From Flavobacterium lutivivi (GTDB lineage: Bacteria > Bacteroidota > Bacteroidia > Flavobacteriales > Flavobacteriaceae), in contig NZ_BMIM01000004.1 in the NCBI RefSeq assembly GCF_014642275.1, forward strand, positions 186,001-250,000: a stretch of DNA of 64,000 nucleotides, written 5' to 3'. A program made the translations under genes and the position numbers. How positions within the stretch are numbered: position 1 is the first letter of the stretch; the number at the start of each line of letters is the position of its first letter. A model generated the notes under the pieces. That model saw only the letters and a program-made list of their open reading frames with translations. It did no database searches and was not told the DNA's origin. Shown here piece by piece: positions 63,849 through 64,000 of the stretch.

Positions 63849-64000
63849 TTATTTATAGTTATGATGTGTTGCGTTTCTACATTCTGCAAGCGTTTCTATC
63901 ATATCAAAATCTCCTTTAATTAATGCTTCCTTCTTTGTTTTTGACCAACGTTTTAATTTTTTCTCAAAATATATGGCTTGATTTGGTTCAGTGAAATCCT
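63849..64000 (-). CDS. GIY-YIG nuclease-like protein, C-terminal fragment (start outside window)
   Basis: The frame is open on the minus strand from base 64000 to a TAA at 63849-63851, giving 49 codons. The peptide reads DFTEPNQAIYFEKKLKRWSK, then TKKEALIKGDF and ends ECRNATHHNYK. The 'A-I-x-x-E-K-K-(L/I)-K-R-W-S/T-(K/R)-x-K-K-E-A-L-I' pattern is that of the C-terminal half of single-domain GIY-YIG (UPF0213-like) proteins, where the glutamate is the catalytic metal ligand. These are small nucleases of uncertain role. The stop codon lies right beside a REP-like repeat. Confidence 0.75.
   Translation of the reverse strand, partial: DFTEPNQAIYFEKKLKRWSKTKKEALIKGDFDMIETLAECRNATHHNYK

Noticed and set aside
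1-64000. tRNA, rRNA, tmRNA, prophage or insertion sequence
   Set aside because: No cloverleaf, rRNA signature, phage structural gene or transposase was seen in either strand.

Overview
The window is chromosomal DNA from a member of the Bacteroidota, most likely Flavobacterium or a close relative. The evidence is a low G+C content, promoters of the TTTG-N18/19-TAnnTTTG type, no Shine-Dalgarno sites, a type IX secretion component (PorQ), a protein with a C-terminal T9SS sorting domain, DUF5723 and DUF6252 family proteins, a SecA without the C-terminal zinc motif, and intergenic repeats typical of flavobacteria. No phage, transposase, integrase, CRISPR array, tRNA or rRNA was seen.

Layout. 1-1860: 3' part of secA. 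About 1.98-7.35 kb: an accessory island of small, mostly single-gene units. It holds a CFVIMP-type (TIR/deoxyribosyltransferase-like) protein, several unknown proteins, an orphan Imm22-like immunity protein, a small lipoprotein, a beta-lactamase-fold protein that appears to lack its YxN motif, and an unknown exported protein. The units are separated by related repeats, and two are bracketed by complementary ends. This resembles an integron-cassette (CALIN-like) array and is the most unusual part of the window. 7.4-17.3 kb: FAD-linked oxidase, MeaB GTPase, then a leftward PPK2-MATE-SPFH-small acidic protein group, then a rightward ECF sigma / anti-sigma-like plug fusion / SIMPL / haem-binding group. 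17.3-22.1 kb (leftward): ABC-F protein, Fic protein, a single-domain degenerate DEAD-box protein, and a sigma-54 activator without a DNA-binding domain. 22.2-32.9 kb (rightward): PanB, RluA-type pseudouridine synthase, DUF5723 protein, aldehyde dehydrogenase, a 1318-residue hybrid histidine kinase, a YpfJ-type metallopeptidase and HMG-CoA synthase.

33-47.9 kb: YifB/ComM ATPase, a membrane protein with an overlapping XRE regulator, M1 peptidase, RecG, a small T9SS cargo protein, a bestrophin, an AraC regulator facing an aldehyde dehydrogenase-DUF779 pair, PheT and an unknown membrane protein. 47.9-63.7 kb is almost all leftward: ribosomal protein S1, a nucleoside-type MFS transporter, Cmk, PorQ, Lon, a DUF6252 lipoprotein, a UMF1-type MFS transporter, an M48 lipoprotein peptidase, a GH31 glucosidase and glycogen branching enzyme GlgB. 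The right edge has a 22-bp REP-like inverted repeat directly after the end of a partial GIY-YIG-type gene.

Most genes outside the island are ordinary flavobacterial housekeeping genes. Points for a second look are the cassette-like island, plug-like sequence in two consecutive genes of the sigma-factor group, the regulators or enzymes missing an expected part (sigma-54 activator without HTH, one-domain DEAD protein, beta-lactamase-like protein without YxN), and a repeat that sits in the same orientation directly before three unrelated start codons.
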